Assembly (NCBI RefSeq): GCF_954871325.1
Contig: NC_088776.1
Coordinates: 2,239,985-2,303,984 of the forward strand
From: Gordionus sp. m RMFG-2023
Lineage: Eukaryota; Nematomorpha; Gordioida; Chordodea; Parachordodidae
Direction: 5' to 3'
Length of the DNA: 64,000 nt
A program made the translations under genes and the position numbers. Positions 11,812 through 23,129 of this stretch are shown in pieces. The notes below the pieces were generated by a model. That model had not been told where the DNA came from, did not search any database, and saw only the letters and a program-made list of their open reading frames with translations. Each line of letters opens with the position of its first letter. The first letter of the stretch is position 1.

Positions 11812-12166
11812 ATTTTAATGTAGACCAATTATAAGTCTGCTATGATTTTATTTTGGTGTCATGGGTAAAATTCTATCATTATAAGTTTTCGAATGTAATA
11901 TAAACTCGATGCGTATATTATTCTGTTTAAGAAAATATATTTTAATCATTAAAATGATTAGGATTGAAAGAGTGTAAAGATTATTTTGAGATTTCGTATT
12001 AATTAACGCCATCTATTATTCCTTTCGTTATTTATTTGAAAATTATTCGTGTATTTATTACAAAAATTGTATTTAATAATCCTTTTAAATCCCACTATCA
12101 TATTTTTGATGGTACATGTGTTATATAATGAAATTTAACGTAACGGACATTATTGGTATTTTATAA
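11812..12166 (+). repeat. Dispersed repeat A, copy 2
   Basis: Aligns by eye with copy 1 along its whole length, for example TCTATCATTATAAGTTTTCG in both. It ends at the same GGACATTATTGGTATTTTAT boundary. Confidence 0.85.
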
Positions 12167-12274
12167 TTTTTTTAAAAATGGCGATAGCGTTATTTATGAT
12201 TATTATTTTTAAAAACGAAAGATTTTGATATAAATTTTAAATTTTTAGTTAAATAAACCTTTTGTTTTTTAAAG

Positions 12275-13367
12275 CAGTGTTTCGAACCGTTAAGTACAGC
12301 GGTTCGGTTAGTTTCGGATTTAGTTCGGTTTTTTACCGTTTGTACCGGTTTTTATAAATTTATAATTAAAAAAAAAAAATTAATCACAAACCATATATAT
12401 ATATTAATCTTAGAGTTTAAATAAGTTTAAAACTAACATTTGCATTTAAATTATTTTTAATGCTTTTATTTATTTATTTATTTATGTGTTTTATATTAAA
12501 TAGACTTACATTGAGTTAAAAAATAAATAGCAAATATTGACATTTTGATGATAAACTAAATACAAATACTATAGTAGTTTATAACTTAAATTATTCTCTC
12601 TCTCATATTCTATATAAACTAAGAATAAACCTCTTTTTTTTTATTAATTAATAAGAAATTAATATAAAACAAGTATTTTTAATAAAAGTGGTTAGTACTT
12701 GATTTTTTTATATTAGATGTTAGGTTATTAATGGTAGAACTATAAGAAATTTCCCTAAATTATTACCAAGTATTATTACAAGAGCTAATCGTCGGCCTAT
12801 GTTTTAAAATGAGAAAAAAAAATCAACATTAAAGTTTAAAATAAAATTATTTGATCAATTTTAATATTAACTTCGGCAAAAATTAGTATTTTTTAAAATC
12901 TATATTAATATAAATTTGAAATAAATAAGTTATTATCCACTTCTAACTCAAAAATTTTGTAAATGTCAAGTGGAGCACTCTAATTCTAGACCGAATATAT
13001 ATATATATATAAACTTCTTAATTTAGCCAAGAATAGTTTTGTGTGATTTTAAGATTATATCTTATCAAATTAACCTGTAATTTGCCTAATCTCTATTAAA
13101 TCGAGTATATAAAGTAAAAAAAACAATAAACTTGGTATTGATTGATTGATATGTAGATAATAAAAAAAAATTTTAATTGTGAAAAGGAATCGCGAATTTA
13201 AAAAATTGCCCCCCTAGGAAAAAGTAAAATTTTAAAATTAGATTAATAATTTTAACCGTTTTGAAACCGGTTTAAAATATTTATAATCAGTTCGCTCTTT
13301 TTATATTTTCTTTATAACAGTTCCATTTCGGTTCATTCCGGTTTGTCGGTTTCTATTCGAAACTCGG
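12275..13367. mobile_element. hAT-like element, non-coding, 8-bp target duplication
   Basis: The left end CAGTGTTTCGAACC and the right end (reverse complement CCGAGTTTCGAATA) share a C-G-GTTTCGAA core. Both sides are flanked by TTTTAAAG (12267-12274 and 13368-13375), an exact 8-bp duplication as hAT elements make. Subterminal regions are rich in CGGTT/AACCG words. The roughly 1.1-kb interior has no recognisable transposase. Confidence 0.72.
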
Positions 13368-13875
13368 TTTTAAAGTGTTAGATATTTTTATTCCTCCTGT
13401 AACCATATATTCCACGTTTTACAAATTGAACTAATAGCTCTCACATCTTATAATCTAAAGAATTATTATAATTTTCTGCCGAAACTAAATTACTGACATA
13501 CAAAAAGGGTGTAACATGGAGACTTTTAAAGAAAAATTACTAAATGAGTTTTTTTTTATATTAACAATAATAATTTTGGTATACTTTACTCTTTAATTAA
13601 AAACCTCCCGTCTATTATAATATTCCTCACCGTCAATCTAAATTTAACCAATAGTGTTCTTTTTTTTAAAAAAATAATATATTCGTTCAATAAAAATGAT
13701 TATAGCGTATATCGGGCCCAATTGATACTATAATACCAAATTCAAACATTCACGCACTTCGACCATTATATTTCACACATTACAAACATATATTATATAC
13801 ATCATCACCATCTTCTATCAATATTTCATTTCTCACACAATCAATATATTAATTAATACATATATATATATTAGA
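13368..13875. other. No gene seen
   Basis: AT-rich, short open frames only. Confidence 0.5.
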
Positions 13876-14050
13876 GGCAATGTGTTATTTTTTCAAGTTC
13901 AAATCTTTTTTTGAGAGACCCTTTTTTAAAAAATCTGATACCGAAAGTGCATTCCATCATGTTTGGAATATTCCTAACTAATGAATTTGTAGACAATTTT
14001 TGCTGTTAAACCTTTGGAGTCATTTATAAATTTAATATAAAAAAAATTTT
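13876..14050 (+). repeat. Foldback family B, single arm
   Basis: Begins GGCAATGTGTTATTTTTTCA and continues through a CATCATGTTTGGAATA block and GTAGACAATTTTTGCTGTTA. The same blocks occur in the palindromic copy at 16129-16540 and at 63098-63660. Confidence 0.65.
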
Positions 14051-14054
14051 ATGG

Positions 14055-14312
14055 TCTCTTCTCTTCTCTTCTCTTCTCTTCTCTTCTCTTCTCTTCTCTT
14101 CTCTTCTCTTCTCTTCTCTTCTCTTCTCTTCTCTTCTCTTCTCTTCTCTCCTCTTCTTCCTTCCTTCCTTCCTTCCTTCCTTCCTTCCTTCCTTCCTTCC
14201 TTCCTTCCTTCCTTCCTTCCTTCCTTCCTTCCTTCCTTCCTTCCTTCCTTCCTTCCTTCCTTCCTTAAATAAAAAAAGAAAGAAAGAAAGAAAGCAAGAA
14301 AGAAAGAAAGCA
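14055..14312. repeat. Compound pyrimidine microsatellite
   Basis: About 100 bp of (TTCTC)n is followed by about 110 bp of (TTCC)n, a short break and about 35 bp of (GAAA)n. The first two form more than 200 bases with no purine on the plus strand. The open frames reported on both strands here are translations of the repeat and not genes. Confidence 0.97.
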
Positions 14313-14800
14313 TCATATATTAAATAAGTTTTTAAAAAAATATATATATCTCATATTAAAAGAGACAAATAGCCAATATTTAGGACCACGTCATCAGGTA
14401 TACAGTTAACTATAGTTAAAACGAGCAAGGTGAGCGGAAATTTCAAAGCCTCAATGATAGGTGTTGGAAGGGGTCCGTTAAGAATCATATTCAGTAACCT
14501 GGTAAGGTTCTGTAAAAGGGCTCTGCATGATTTTTTTTTCAGTATTTTTTGTAATTATATAATTTATTTTTTTTTACAAATTTATAATACGCGATTCATA
14601 TTACCAAAATCTTACAATCAATAAAAAATAACCGAGTTTAAAATTTTAAATCCGAGGCTAATTTATTCTAGAAAATATTTCTAAATTTTTGGAATGGTTT
14701 ATCAAGTTGATTCATATTGAAACTTCGTGTTGGTATTATTAAAATTCTGGTCAACGTTATGCCTTTAAATTGGGGATGATGAGATTGAAGGATTTATAAA
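14313..14800. other. No gene seen
   Basis: No supported feature between the two microsatellites. The 64-codon open frame at 14430 lacks recognisable content. Confidence 0.5.
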
Positions 14801-14801
14801 A

Positions 14802-14862
14802 GGAAGGAAGGAAGGAAGGAAGGAAGGGAAGGAAGGAAGGAAGGAAGGAAGGAAGGAAGGAA
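14802..14862. repeat. (AAGG)n microsatellite
   Basis: About 60 bases of a purine-only four-base repeat with one extra G. Confidence 0.95.
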
Positions 14863-15127
14863 TATGGTTGACGAGATTCGATAAAAATTATGAAATTCCG
14901 AGTTCAGATAAATTTTATTTTAAAAAAAAGATGAATGTGTAATATTTAAGTTTTGATAACATTCATTATGCAAGATAAGGTGTAAATATTCAAGATAATT
15001 TAAATATTTCATCATAATTTAAAAAAATATTGATCGATAATATGTATATTTATCGATTATTTATCATTATGTTTATTTACAATATGCCAATTAAAAATTA
15101 ACGAGATTATATTAATGTTGCATAAAG

Positions 15128-15890
15128 CAGAGATCTGTAGGTCCGGCCCGGTCCGGCCGTATTTTAAAATATACCCAGGCCGGGTCGTAAAATTTTTTTT
15201 AAAAAATTTATACGACATGAATTGTTATATTCATCAATTAGATATGGTTATAATGATTATATATAGTTATGATTAGTATATTGTTGGGTGAAAGTTAACA
15301 CTAGCTAACACTCATAGTATCTATTACATAATATAATTACAGTTTTCATGCCCTGGAATAATTAGGCAAAGGATAGATAATAAGTAATAAATACATTATT
15401 ATATAAATATATGTTTAATTTTTTTATCAATTTTAAAATATCAGTTTTTTTTTTATAAATACAATTAGTATAGTATATATCTCAAAATATTATTTACAAA
15501 AAATTTTTATAGTATCAATTTGTATAATATACTAAATATCTGTTTAAAATAAAAAAAAAATATTAGTGTTGTTAAAACGGCTAACAGTATTTTATCCAAA
15601 AAAAATATTACGCAAGCCTGAAAACTTTGTCCATAGTAGTAGCGAAGGTCTATAGACATATAGTATCTCGGAATTTTGAGGCTTAGCCAATATTTTTCTG
15701 GCAAAAAATATTGAGTTAGTCGTTTTTAAAAATCGGCTCAAAATGAGTCGATGATTTGCTTATTAAATGATAATACTCGCCAAAAAATATGATAAAATAG
15801 CGAATAGGTGATTTTTTTGTACATACTAGGTCCGATATAATCTTAGAAAATATCCGGGCCGGGCCGTGTAAATGGTACCTGTGGTGTCTG
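15128..15890. mobile_element. GC-rich-TIR hAT-like element with a nested copy of family C
   Basis: The left end CAGAGATCTGTAGGTCCGG and the right end (reverse complement CAGACACCACAGGTACC) are followed inward by GGCCCGG words on both sides. Flanking 8-mers GCATAAAG and TTATGAAG match at five positions, a possible worn duplication. The interior is non-coding and contains a family C element at 15558-15765. Confidence 0.6.
15558..15765 (+). mobile_element. Palindromic element family C (copy 1, nested)
   Basis: Starts AGTGTTGTTAAAACGGCTAA, includes a Lys-codon-like A run then ATATTACGCAAGCCT, and mirrors itself with TTTCTGGCAAAAAATATTGA and TAGTCGTTTTTAAAAATCGG. No coding content. The family recurs throughout the window, including inside par-6 introns. 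Confidence 0.7.
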
Positions 15891-16128
15891 TTATGAAGGT
15901 TATATTTTTTTCTTTATCCACGATTTATAAAAAATTTAAAAATATATGTAATAATACAATAATATCTGTTATATTTGAATATCGTATATATTCAAAATGT
16001 TACGTTATATATTATAAAAGGACGTTATTTGTGTATTATATTATTATAACTTTCCGACATGTAATACTATATTATCGAGGTTAATCGAATTGCATATTAT
16101 TAGAAGTTAATTGGATAATATGTCTATA

Positions 16129-16540
16129 TGTTAGCGGCAATATGTTTTATCCGGCAATGTGTTATTTTTTCAACTTTAAAACAATTTTTTTAGCGCGTTT
16201 TTTTTTAAAATTTAAAAATCTGATTTTACCCGAAAATGAATTCTCCAGCATGTTTTAGAATACCCATCTTATGAATTGTAGATAATTTTACCTTTAAATT
16301 TTGAGTTATTTATAATTTATATTGAAAAATCTATGGGAGAAATAATATAAATTATATTAGGTTCAAAAGCTCACGATAAAATTATCTGAATTTCTTAGGG
16401 TAGGTAGGTACTCCAAGCATGATAGAATGCATTTCCGGTAAAATCCTATTTTTAAATTTAAAAAAAACGCTTTTAAAATATGATTTAAAGTGGAAAAAAT
16501 AATACATTTCCGGAAAAAAGAGATTACTGCTAACATGTAT
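16129..16540. mobile_element. Foldback element family B (two facing arms)
   Basis: The left arm begins ATGTTAGCGGCAATATGTTT. The reverse complement of the right end begins ATGTTAGCAGTAATCTCTTT. The arms pair for about 190 bp each, through a TTCCGG motif, TGTTATTTTTTC and AAAGCG blocks, and meet near 16345. No open frame is recognisable. This is a non-autonomous foldback element. Confidence 0.75.
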
Positions 16541-16640
16541 AAAAAATTACAAATAAAATTCATTATTGTTTTTAAAACTTTAATCGATTTAATAATATCG
16601 GAATGTCGATAAAAAATAAATAATAAAACGATTAATATAG

Positions 16641-17415
16641 AGTTTTGTGTAGAACAATTATAGTCGGCTATGATTTTACTTTGGGTATCAACGATAAAAG
16701 ATACGTTATCACATTATTCAAATATAATTATAACTGGATTCAGATTTATTCTGTTTAAGAAAATATGTATAAATATATAAAATGATTTGTTATGAAAGAT
16801 TTTAAGAGTATTTTTTACGATTTCGTATATTAACGCCATCTATCTTTCGAATTATTATTTATTTAAAAATTATTTTACTTTTTTTTTACTTACCAAAAAT
16901 AATAAATAAAATGATTGGCATTTAATAACCCTTTTAAACCATACCTTCATTTTTGTTGATTTGTACATGTGCTATAAAATGATATTTAGCGTCGTGGACA
17001 TTATTGGTATTTTATATCTTTAAAAAAATTCTTTTTTGTTAGTTAACGTCTTAATTTATTCTTATATACAATAATAATTCACATCTTTAGAATGACAGCT
17101 GTGGCTCAGAGACCCAATGAGAAGGCGCTACATATCAAAACGGGTTTCGATCTCCTGCGCCAGGGACAATTACTTGAACCCAAATCTCTTGGATGCCTTA
17201 GCTAAAGATTAGAATGATATGTGATTAAAGTAACTATTATATATAAATGATTCAAATAAAATACCCTTTCCCATCGTAACTATCTCCCCCACGACTTAAC
17301 GTTTGATGATTGGCTATCCAATCGGTTTCCAATTTTTTCACCTCCCAATCAAAATTACGCTATCGATTTTAATATAAAAATTTATATTTTATTTGAATTA
17401 TTTTTGATATTTTAA
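16641..17415 (+). repeat. Dispersed repeat A, copy 3, left part
   Basis: The copy holds the 350-bp A module, then a tRNA-like block (17094-17165), then a CCAAT-rich block (17309-17350), as in copy 4. It is cut at TTAA by the piggyBac. It resumes at 19388-19440 and, after more insertions, at about 23091-23125. Confidence 0.85.
17094..17165 (+). repeat. tRNA-like block (possible SINE head) in repeat A copy 3
   Basis: Contains TGGCTCAGAGACC, close to an internal A box, and about 40 bases later GGTTTCGATCTCC, close to a B box (GGTTCGANTCC). The matching block in copy 4 (24785-24850) reads GGTTCAATCTCC. The spacing fits a tRNA gene, but no clean cloverleaf is evident, so this is more likely a tRNA-derived SINE head than a tRNA gene. 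Confidence 0.42.
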
Positions 17416-19387
17416 CCCTGTATTGCATACTGTGTATCTCAATCCACATACCACAAATTATACAATAAATATTTTATAAATAAATTTTAAATCAATTGCA
17501 TGGTGTGTATTTGAAGCCACAATCCATATTTTCGATTCGAATGTTAATATGGCCCACGTGATCTATTATATATTTTTAATTTCGCATTTTATTAAACCCT
17601 ATTTTTAAAAATGGCTATTTTTTTATAAAATTTTTCTTCTCAATTTTCTACACATCGTAAAAGGATAAATAATATATTTGACAAATTTCAAAACATTAAA
17701 ATTAGATAAATAAAAGGTAAAAATTAATGTTTATGAAATTATTTTATATATATTTATTATTTTTGATAATTATATTTTGTAATAATCATACGTTGCTTTA
17801 AAGACACATTATGCAAATAAGGTATTTTATTTGAGTTTTATATTTTTAGAATTATGAATTGTGGTACCATACCTAATGATAGTGAAGATTCAAATTTAAG
17901 TGAATCGTCTGATGAGGAGTTTCTGTCAACCCAAAATAATGATTTAGGTATATTTAAAATGTATGCTCTTATATAATCTATAAATATCTAGATTTCAATG
18001 AGAGTGATGAATCGGAAGAGGATGAAAATATCAATAATGAAAAAGGAATCGTGAGAAAAATGATTTGGAAAAATTGCTTAACTAATTTACCGTTAGTTAT
18101 TCCAAAGTGGAAAGGAGAAAACCAACTTTTGATAAGGAAAAAAACCAATGGATTATTATAAGACATATCTCACTGATTTATTACCTCTAATTGTTTACGA
18201 ATCAAATTTATATGCAATTCAATGCAATTCCAACAAACCTTTGAATTTATCGATAGATGAATTAGAAAAATTTATAGAAATTATTTTTACATGTCAATTA
18301 TTAAACTTCCCAGAGCACGTCTCTACTGGGCCACCAATACAAGACAGGCCAAGATGGCTGATGTCATGACCCTAAATCGCTGGGAACAAATCAAATCATT
18401 CATTCATATAAATGATAATGACAAATTTATTCCACTTGGAAGTGAGGGCCATGACCCACTTCATAAAATTAGACCCTTGATAACTATAACCAATAATATA
18501 CTAAAGTCTTTATCGATAGGGGAAAATATTTGCGTAGATGAGCAAATAATTCCATACAAAGGGATGAGCAGTAGAAAAAAAAGGATAAAATAATGATAAA
18601 ATGTCCAAACATTGTTAAAGTTTATAATAAATCAATGGGAGGTGTAGATCTTATGGATTCTTTACTTTCATTATATAGTTCATACCAAATCAAGAAAATG
18701 GTACCATCGAATTTTATTTCATGTATTCGGCATGTTACTTATAAATTCTTGGTTGCTATACAAACGGGATTATAATAGTATATCAATAGCAGGCAAGGAT
18801 CGATTAATTTTGTACAATTTCAAAATTTCGGTGGCGGAAGTCCTTTGCAAATATGGCAAATGCACTTCAAACAATATTCCAAAACGAAAATCAGTTCAAA
18901 CTGGTTATCGGGAAAAATGTAAAAAAGGACCAGCCCAATCTTTACCAAATGAAGAGGTTAGGAAAGACCTCACAGCTCACTGGCCCAAATATAATGATAA
19001 AAAGGGTAGATGTAAAATGCCAGGATGCATATTTATTACAAAAGTATCTTGCAAAAAATGTGGTGTATATTTATGTTTTACGCCCACAAATAATTGTTTT
19101 ATAGATTTTCATGAAAATTAAAATGTTCAAACATTTAATATTTGTTGTATTTATATAAAATTATATATATTTATAGTTTATAGTATAATAAAAATTATTG
19201 TGGAAAAATTGAAATTTGTATCCTTAATTGCATAATGTGTATTTTAATCCACATACCGTTCATCTTCTAAGAAATTTAGAATTTTTTTAAAAAAAGTGAG
19301 CCATGAGATTATCAATAGTATCGAGAGAAATAAAAAATCTAGTTTGCCAAAAAATAATTATTCTAACATAGTACATGCAATACAGGG
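17416..19387 (+). mobile_element. piggyBac transposon, internally deleted, in TTAA
   Basis: Ends are CCCTGTATTGCATA at the left and TGCAATACAGGG at the right, flanked by TTAA at 17412-17415 and 19388-19391. This is the exact signature of piggyBac. Subterminal copies of TTGCAT-TGTGTAT followed by CCACA occur at the left end (about 17425 and 17497) and near 19226 at the right. The element is 1972 bp and carries a broken transposase on the plus strand. Repeat A copy 4 shows the uninterrupted TTAA site. Confidence 0.96.
17854..19121 (+). pseudogene. piggyBac transposase remnant
   Basis: The ATG at 17854 starts an acidic N-terminus (LSESSDEEF). A 44-nt intron (17948-17991, GT..AG) joins it in frame to DFNESDESEED. 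The early DDE_Tnp_1_7 region follows: ESNLYAIQCNSNKPLNL near 18199, KLPRARLYWATNT near 18301, NRWEQIKSFIHIND near 18375 and CVDEQIIPYKGMSS near 18532. Stops and frame changes occur between these. The sequence then jumps to CPNIVKVYNKSMGGVDLMDS (18602-18660), so the central catalytic part is deleted. The C-terminal Cys-rich finger is intact (CKMPGC, CKKCGVYLC; 18732-19121 frame). It cannot be active. Confidence 0.93.
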
Positions 19388-19440
19388 TTAATAATAAATA
19401 TTAAAATAAAAAAAATAATAATATAAAAAATAAAAATATA

Positions 19441-19886
19441 TTATTTACGTGATATTAAGCACATAGCCCTAAAATGTCTTATATATATCAAATATATATA
19501 TATACAACAGAGCAACGCTTGGTTCTCTCATGAAAAAATCCATCGATAAAAGAATGGGAAATAATTAAATAAGTAAGAGGACCATCCACGTTCTTTGGGC
19601 TAGCCGCAGTTACCTGCGCGCGCAGAGGCTAGGCCCCTTACTTAAACGTTCATGGGAAAATAAAAAAGAGAGGTAAAAAACCCATGCCCGATTAAAATAA
19701 AAGTTGATTATGGAAGGATAATATTGGCTATAATAATTTTGTTTAAAATAATATTGATAATAATATAACTCGGGCTTAAATAGATATAATAACATAATGT
19801 TAGGATAATATATTAAAATAAGGTTCAAAACTTAAGTTGAGCAACAATAAATCGAATAACCAAATAATATTAAACGTTAATAATCT
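19441..19886. other. Unassigned insertion within repeat A copy 3
   Basis: By comparison with copy 4, about 0.4 kb here has no counterpart, so something was inserted between the piggyBac and the hAT. It contains a GC-rich patch (GCGCGCAGAGGCTAGGCC near 19617) but no clear inverted ends or coding region. Confidence 0.45.
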
Positions 19887-20269
19887 GTTAAAAGCAAGGT
19901 TTCCAGGTCAAAATTTTTAAATTGCGGGAGAAATTTGGTATTACGCGGGAGAAATTTAAAAATTGTGGTAGAGATCTAAAAATTGTGGTAGAGATCTAAA
20001 AATTGCTAAAAAAAAAAATTTTCGGTAACTATTTTTCAAAATAAAATATTGATTTATTAAAATATATTGATTTATAAAAAAAACCAACGATCTATTTTAA
20101 ATATAAAAGAATGTACAAGATAAAATTAAAAAAAAACCATATTAATTTTGCTAAATATATTTTATGCGAATGTCCCGCAAAACGACCACAATTGGAAATC
20201 TACCGTTTGTGTGTATAACTTTAGGGATAGGCGCTTATTTATCACGTATTACGTTTAAATATATAATAA

Positions 20270-21050
20270 GGTACTCCAAAAATAAGAAATAATACAGATG
20301 CAACTACATTTGCGGCAATTGTAATCACTTATCTTGTAGTACAACATTCAAAGAGATACTTATCATCACAATGTTGGTAGAATCTTTTTCCCATAATATT
20401 TAACGACTCTAATATAAGTGATAACTATGCTTTTAGAACAAAAATGAGCAAGGCTATCATCAATGTTTTAGGACCTAATTCCAAGAGGTCAATTCTTGAC
20501 GATTTGAAAGATGGACATACATATGCAATTCTAACAGATGCATCGCTATTTCAACAAAATTAAGGTCTTTTCAATAAAACTATTAAATTTTCCCCCCTCA
20601 AATAGTTAAAAATCCGACATAGCTAACCATATAATGGTAAATATAGCAGATTTGAGATTATCAATAAATTGCATGTCAGATTTTTGATCTGATAATGCCT
20701 CAGTGAATTTGGTAAAAACAGAGTGTATTTACAGAATTGAGTCAGCACAATGTTGGTTGCGATATGTTCATAATACCCGCTATCGATAGAATTTTAAAAT
20801 TTTATAAACATTTAAAAAAATATTTCACAAATAAAGATTATAAAAGCTGTCCTAATATTTTGAAAATTTTTTCCAATAATCAATGGCAGAGGTATATTTA
20901 GGAATGATTTCACATGTAGGAAATCTACTACATGTTGTTAATGTGTAGTTGCAATCAGTATCTTAACAAAGTATCACAAAATTATGCTGCAGATGTGTTC
21001 ATCTTTACAGTTAAAAATTGTCAATAATTTTATGGCGCCATTGCTCAAAC
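20270..21050 (+). pseudogene. Inverted duplicate of the hAT transposase front half
   Basis: This plus-strand copy aligns with the reverse complement of about 21640-22715. Shared words include AACAAAAATGAGCAAGGCTA, GACGATTTGAAAGATGG, GCAATTCTAACAGATGCATC and ACATGTAGGAAATCTACT. It is internally shorter than the other arm. The two arms face each other across about 0.6 kb that holds the dimerisation domain, so the element can fold into a long hairpin. Confidence 0.85.
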
Positions 21051-21085
21051 TTAATTATATTTTATTTGAGATTTAAATAATAGAA

Positions 21086-22715
21086 TTAATGTTTACCGTT
21101 GTTATTGAGGTATTTATAAAATTCCTGGAATGACATATTATATATTTGTGTAACCATTAGCTCGGCCTCTAATGTTGTTAAAGCAATCCTATTACTCTCC
21201 TTTTTCCAGGCAGTCCTCATCGGGCTAAAAATGCGCTCGGATGAGGCTTTAGAATGAGGTAAGGAGAAGACATACCCGCATATTTTTTCCAAGCATGGGG
21301 ATTTATCGTTATTACGAAAAATTTCTACCCATTTCTCCTCTGCTTTTAGACCATCTAACTTTAAGTATTTTAGCAAATCATAAAAAATAGAGAGAATTAC
21401 AATCTCCTCAAACAAGACATCAATGTCTTTCGGTATTTTTAATATATTTATTAAATTATAAAAACCATCAATTGATGGTTTCTGTTCTTAAGTCATAATA
21501 TTTATACATTTGTAAATAGAGTTATTAAAATCAAACTTTGATTGTAAATATTCTAAAAATTGTCTTAATAAAAATATCTGCTTCATTTAAAAATGTATTA
21601 AATAGAGTATTATTTGAACATTTTAATAAAATATTTTTAGCAATAGCGCCATAAAATTTATTATCAATTTTTAACTGTAGCATGATTTTGTGAATCTTTT
21701 TTAATGATTGCAATTAAATATTAATTTAATGAAGTAGATTTCCTACATGTTCATCGCAGTTCTTGACGGCGATCTTTCACGATGGGCTTGTTCCATTGCT
21801 TGCATGCGCGTAGACATATTTTGCATCTGTTGTGCTTATCCCAAATAAGCTTCTGCCATTTCATCTTCAAAAAAATTTTTCAAAATTTTAGGACAGCTTT
21901 TAATATCTTTATTTAAGAAGTATTTTTTAAGGGTTTATAAATATTTAAAATTCTATCGATGAGAGGTATTAATGACAACCACCTGATAGGTATATATCGC
22001 AACAACTCACTCCATTCCAAGTCAGACCACACTTCACCAACTCTTTTAATTCAATAACTCTTTTAGTTGATGAACTAAATTCGTTAAAACATTTCATCAC
22101 AATTATTTCGACATCCACAGATAGTACATTTATTGCCTTCTTGCAAGAATTATATAGTATATTACTTATACAGCCAATTGGTATTAATTCATTATTGTGC
22201 TGCCTCAATTCTGTAACTTTGGTTTTTGCCAAAATTTACAGAGGCATTATCAGCGCAGAAAGCTGATGCAAATCATTGATAACCCTAAATCAGCTATATT
22301 TACAATTATGTGGCTAGCTACATCGTTGGATTTTTCACTATCCGAGGAAAAAATTTTAACAGTTTTATTGAAATGTTCTTATTCTTGTTGAAATGGCGAA
22401 GGATCGAGGGAAATGTTTTAATATTTCCCTTATTAGATGCATCTGTTAGAATTGCATATGGATGACCATCTTTCAAATCGTCTAGAATTGACCTCTAGGA
22501 TTCAGGTACTAAAACACTCGTGATAGCCTTGCTCATTTTTGTTCTGCCACAAGTAAGGGTTTGCACTTATATTGGAGTCGTTAAATATCGTGGAAAAAAG
22601 ATTCGACCCACATTGTGAAGATATAGCTCTGTGAATGTTGAACTACATGATAGGTGTATACGATTTCCGCAACTGTAGTTGCATCTGTATTATTAATTAT
22701 TTTTGGATAATATTT
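21086..22715 (-). pseudogene. hAT transposase remnant (main copy)
   Basis: Reading down the minus strand, a head region has TDATTVAEIVYTYHVVQHSQ (about 22690) and ILDDLKDGHPYAILTDAS (about 22490). A core part has LIPIGCISNILYNSCKKA (about 22190) and a VDVEIIVMKCFNEFSSS stretch. The C-terminal dimerisation domain has CGYVFSLPHSKASSERIFS and a TLEAELMVTQIYNMS stretch (21300-21120). This order fits the hAT family with the A/S-ERIFS dimerisation signature. Several frame breaks separate the segments, so it is dead. Confidence 0.85.
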
Positions 22716-23129
22716 TTGTATTTCAATCGATGTTGATATACTCTGTATTAATGAAATGATGTTGATTTATTGTATAAAAATAAAACAGGATAGAAAGAAA
22801 TTTACAAACTAGACATGTTTTTCGAATAAATATTTAAAATTTATTTTAAAAATATAAAAATAATCAATTAATGTCTCTCAAAATTATTATTTTTAAAACG
22901 TTAAAATACTAAAAAAAATGCGGAATAAAATTAAAAAATTGCGGTAGATTTTTGCGGGAGATTTTCATTTGCGGTAGATTTTTACAGGAGATTTTCAAAT
23001 GCGGTAGTTTTGCTAGAGAGAGATGTCTGCGTGTAAACTAAAAAATTGTGGGAGTCTCCCGCTGATGGGGGGGGGGGCATGGTAATCCTGGTTAGAAGTC
23101 GGAATATAATATATTTCCGGCAGGATTTG

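Larger units (their letters stand above)
19895..23090 (-). mobile_element. hAT transposon with an inverted partial duplicate of its own transposase
   Basis: The left end CAAGGTTTCCAG and the right end (reverse complement CAGGATTACCATG) are related inverted repeats. Flanks are GTTAAAAG (19887-19894) and GTTAGAAG (23091-23098), a 7-of-8 match. Repeat A copy 4 has GTTAGAAA at the corresponding uninterrupted point. Subterminal regions repeat GCGGGAGA/GCGGTAGA words on both sides. The main transposase lies on the minus strand. A second, shorter copy of its front half lies on the plus strand at about 20270-21050. Confidence 0.85.

Noticed and set aside
14032-14316. Long open frames on both strands
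   Set aside because: Pure translations of the pentanucleotide and tetranucleotide microsatellites.
17094-17165. Functional tRNA gene
   Set aside because: The boxes are only approximate, no clean acceptor stem pairs, and the same block is repeated inside a dispersed repeat.
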